From NCBI GenBank assembly GCA_947625265.1, contig CANQNM010000003.1, forward strand, positions 1-43,262: 43,262 nt of DNA, written 5' to 3'. Positions 43,257-43,262 of this stretch are shown piece after piece; the stretch's first letter is position 1, and each line of letters opens with the position of its first letter. Source of the DNA: an uncultured Clostridia bacterium. Lineage in GTDB: Bacteria > Bacillota > Clostridia > Oscillospirales > CAG-272. A model generated the notes under the pieces. The model had not been told where the DNA came from and searched no databases. It saw only the letters and a list, made by a program, of their open reading frames with translations. The translations under genes were made by a program, and so were the position numbers.

Positions 43257-43262
43257 CTAAAA

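Overview
The window looks like a chromosomal piece of a Clostridia-type Bacillota genome of intermediate GC. Pointers are the str operon order (rpsL-rpsG-fusA-tuf), strong AGGAGG-type ribosome binding sites, sigma-A promoters with 17-nt spacers, an FMN riboswitch on an ECF S-component gene, and families common in anaerobic Firmicutes (DUF4317, VTC/DUF4956/CotH, split ChrA, LuxS/MtnN). No tRNA, rRNA, CRISPR array, integrase or transposase was seen. Assignments rest on reading motifs; no search was run.

Layout. 1-0.8 kb: 3' part of guaB (IMP dehydrogenase) with a terminator. 1.2-7.2 kb: an accessory block made of a sigma-70-like factor with a long C-terminal extension, two coupled half-ABC exporters, then an AT-rich insert and decayed coding remnants, including the C-terminus of a lost third exporter. 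7.3-12 kb, minus strand: a FucO-like Fe-dependent alcohol dehydrogenase, an SGNH-hydrolase lipoprotein, and a two-gene short ChrA transporter. 12.2-13.7 kb: a DUF4317 gene with a striking 5' hairpin, and a small minus-strand protein. 14-18.1 kb: a Gfo/Idh/MocA dehydrogenase and TIM-barrel isomerase operon, divergent from a frameshifted AraC regulator whose stop overlaps trmO. 18.7-22.4 kb: a MacB/FtsX-type ABC system behind a 15-bp palindrome. 22.8-26 kb, minus strand: a zinc/cadmium resistance set (ArsR sensor, free HMA metallochaperone, P1B ATPase) behind a clear promoter/operator and an unusual GGTCAA repeat array. 26.5-32 kb: CotH-kinase lipoprotein, VTC polyphosphate polymerase and DUF4956 membrane protein, interrupted by luxS and mtnN on the other strand. 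32.4-33.2 kb: ribU under an FMN riboswitch. 33.3-37.9 kb: the str operon. 38.1-43.1 kb, minus strand: a membrane-anchored GDPD, an MFS/GPH-like transporter, and an intact ORF that is clearly a Cu-ATPase descendant but has lost its catalytic and metal-binding motifs.

How parts work together. The metal block reads as a self-regulated efflux operon: the ArsR protein would sit on a TTGAACAATTGTTCAA operator just downstream of the -10 box until metal binds its alpha-5 site. LuxS and MtnN together turn S-adenosylhomocysteine into homocysteine and the AI-2 precursor. VTC and DUF4956, with CotH nearby, form a recurrent but poorly understood bacterial module. RibU is switched off by FMN through a terminator that overlaps the annotated upstream ORF.

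The most unusual object is the P-type ATPase-like protein at 41163..43118: it keeps the membrane, actuator and P-domain frame, but has no N domain, no KTGT, TGES or GDGxND motif, no CPC, and a heavy-metal domain without CxxC, in an open frame of about 650 codons. It is the best candidate here for an undescribed function.
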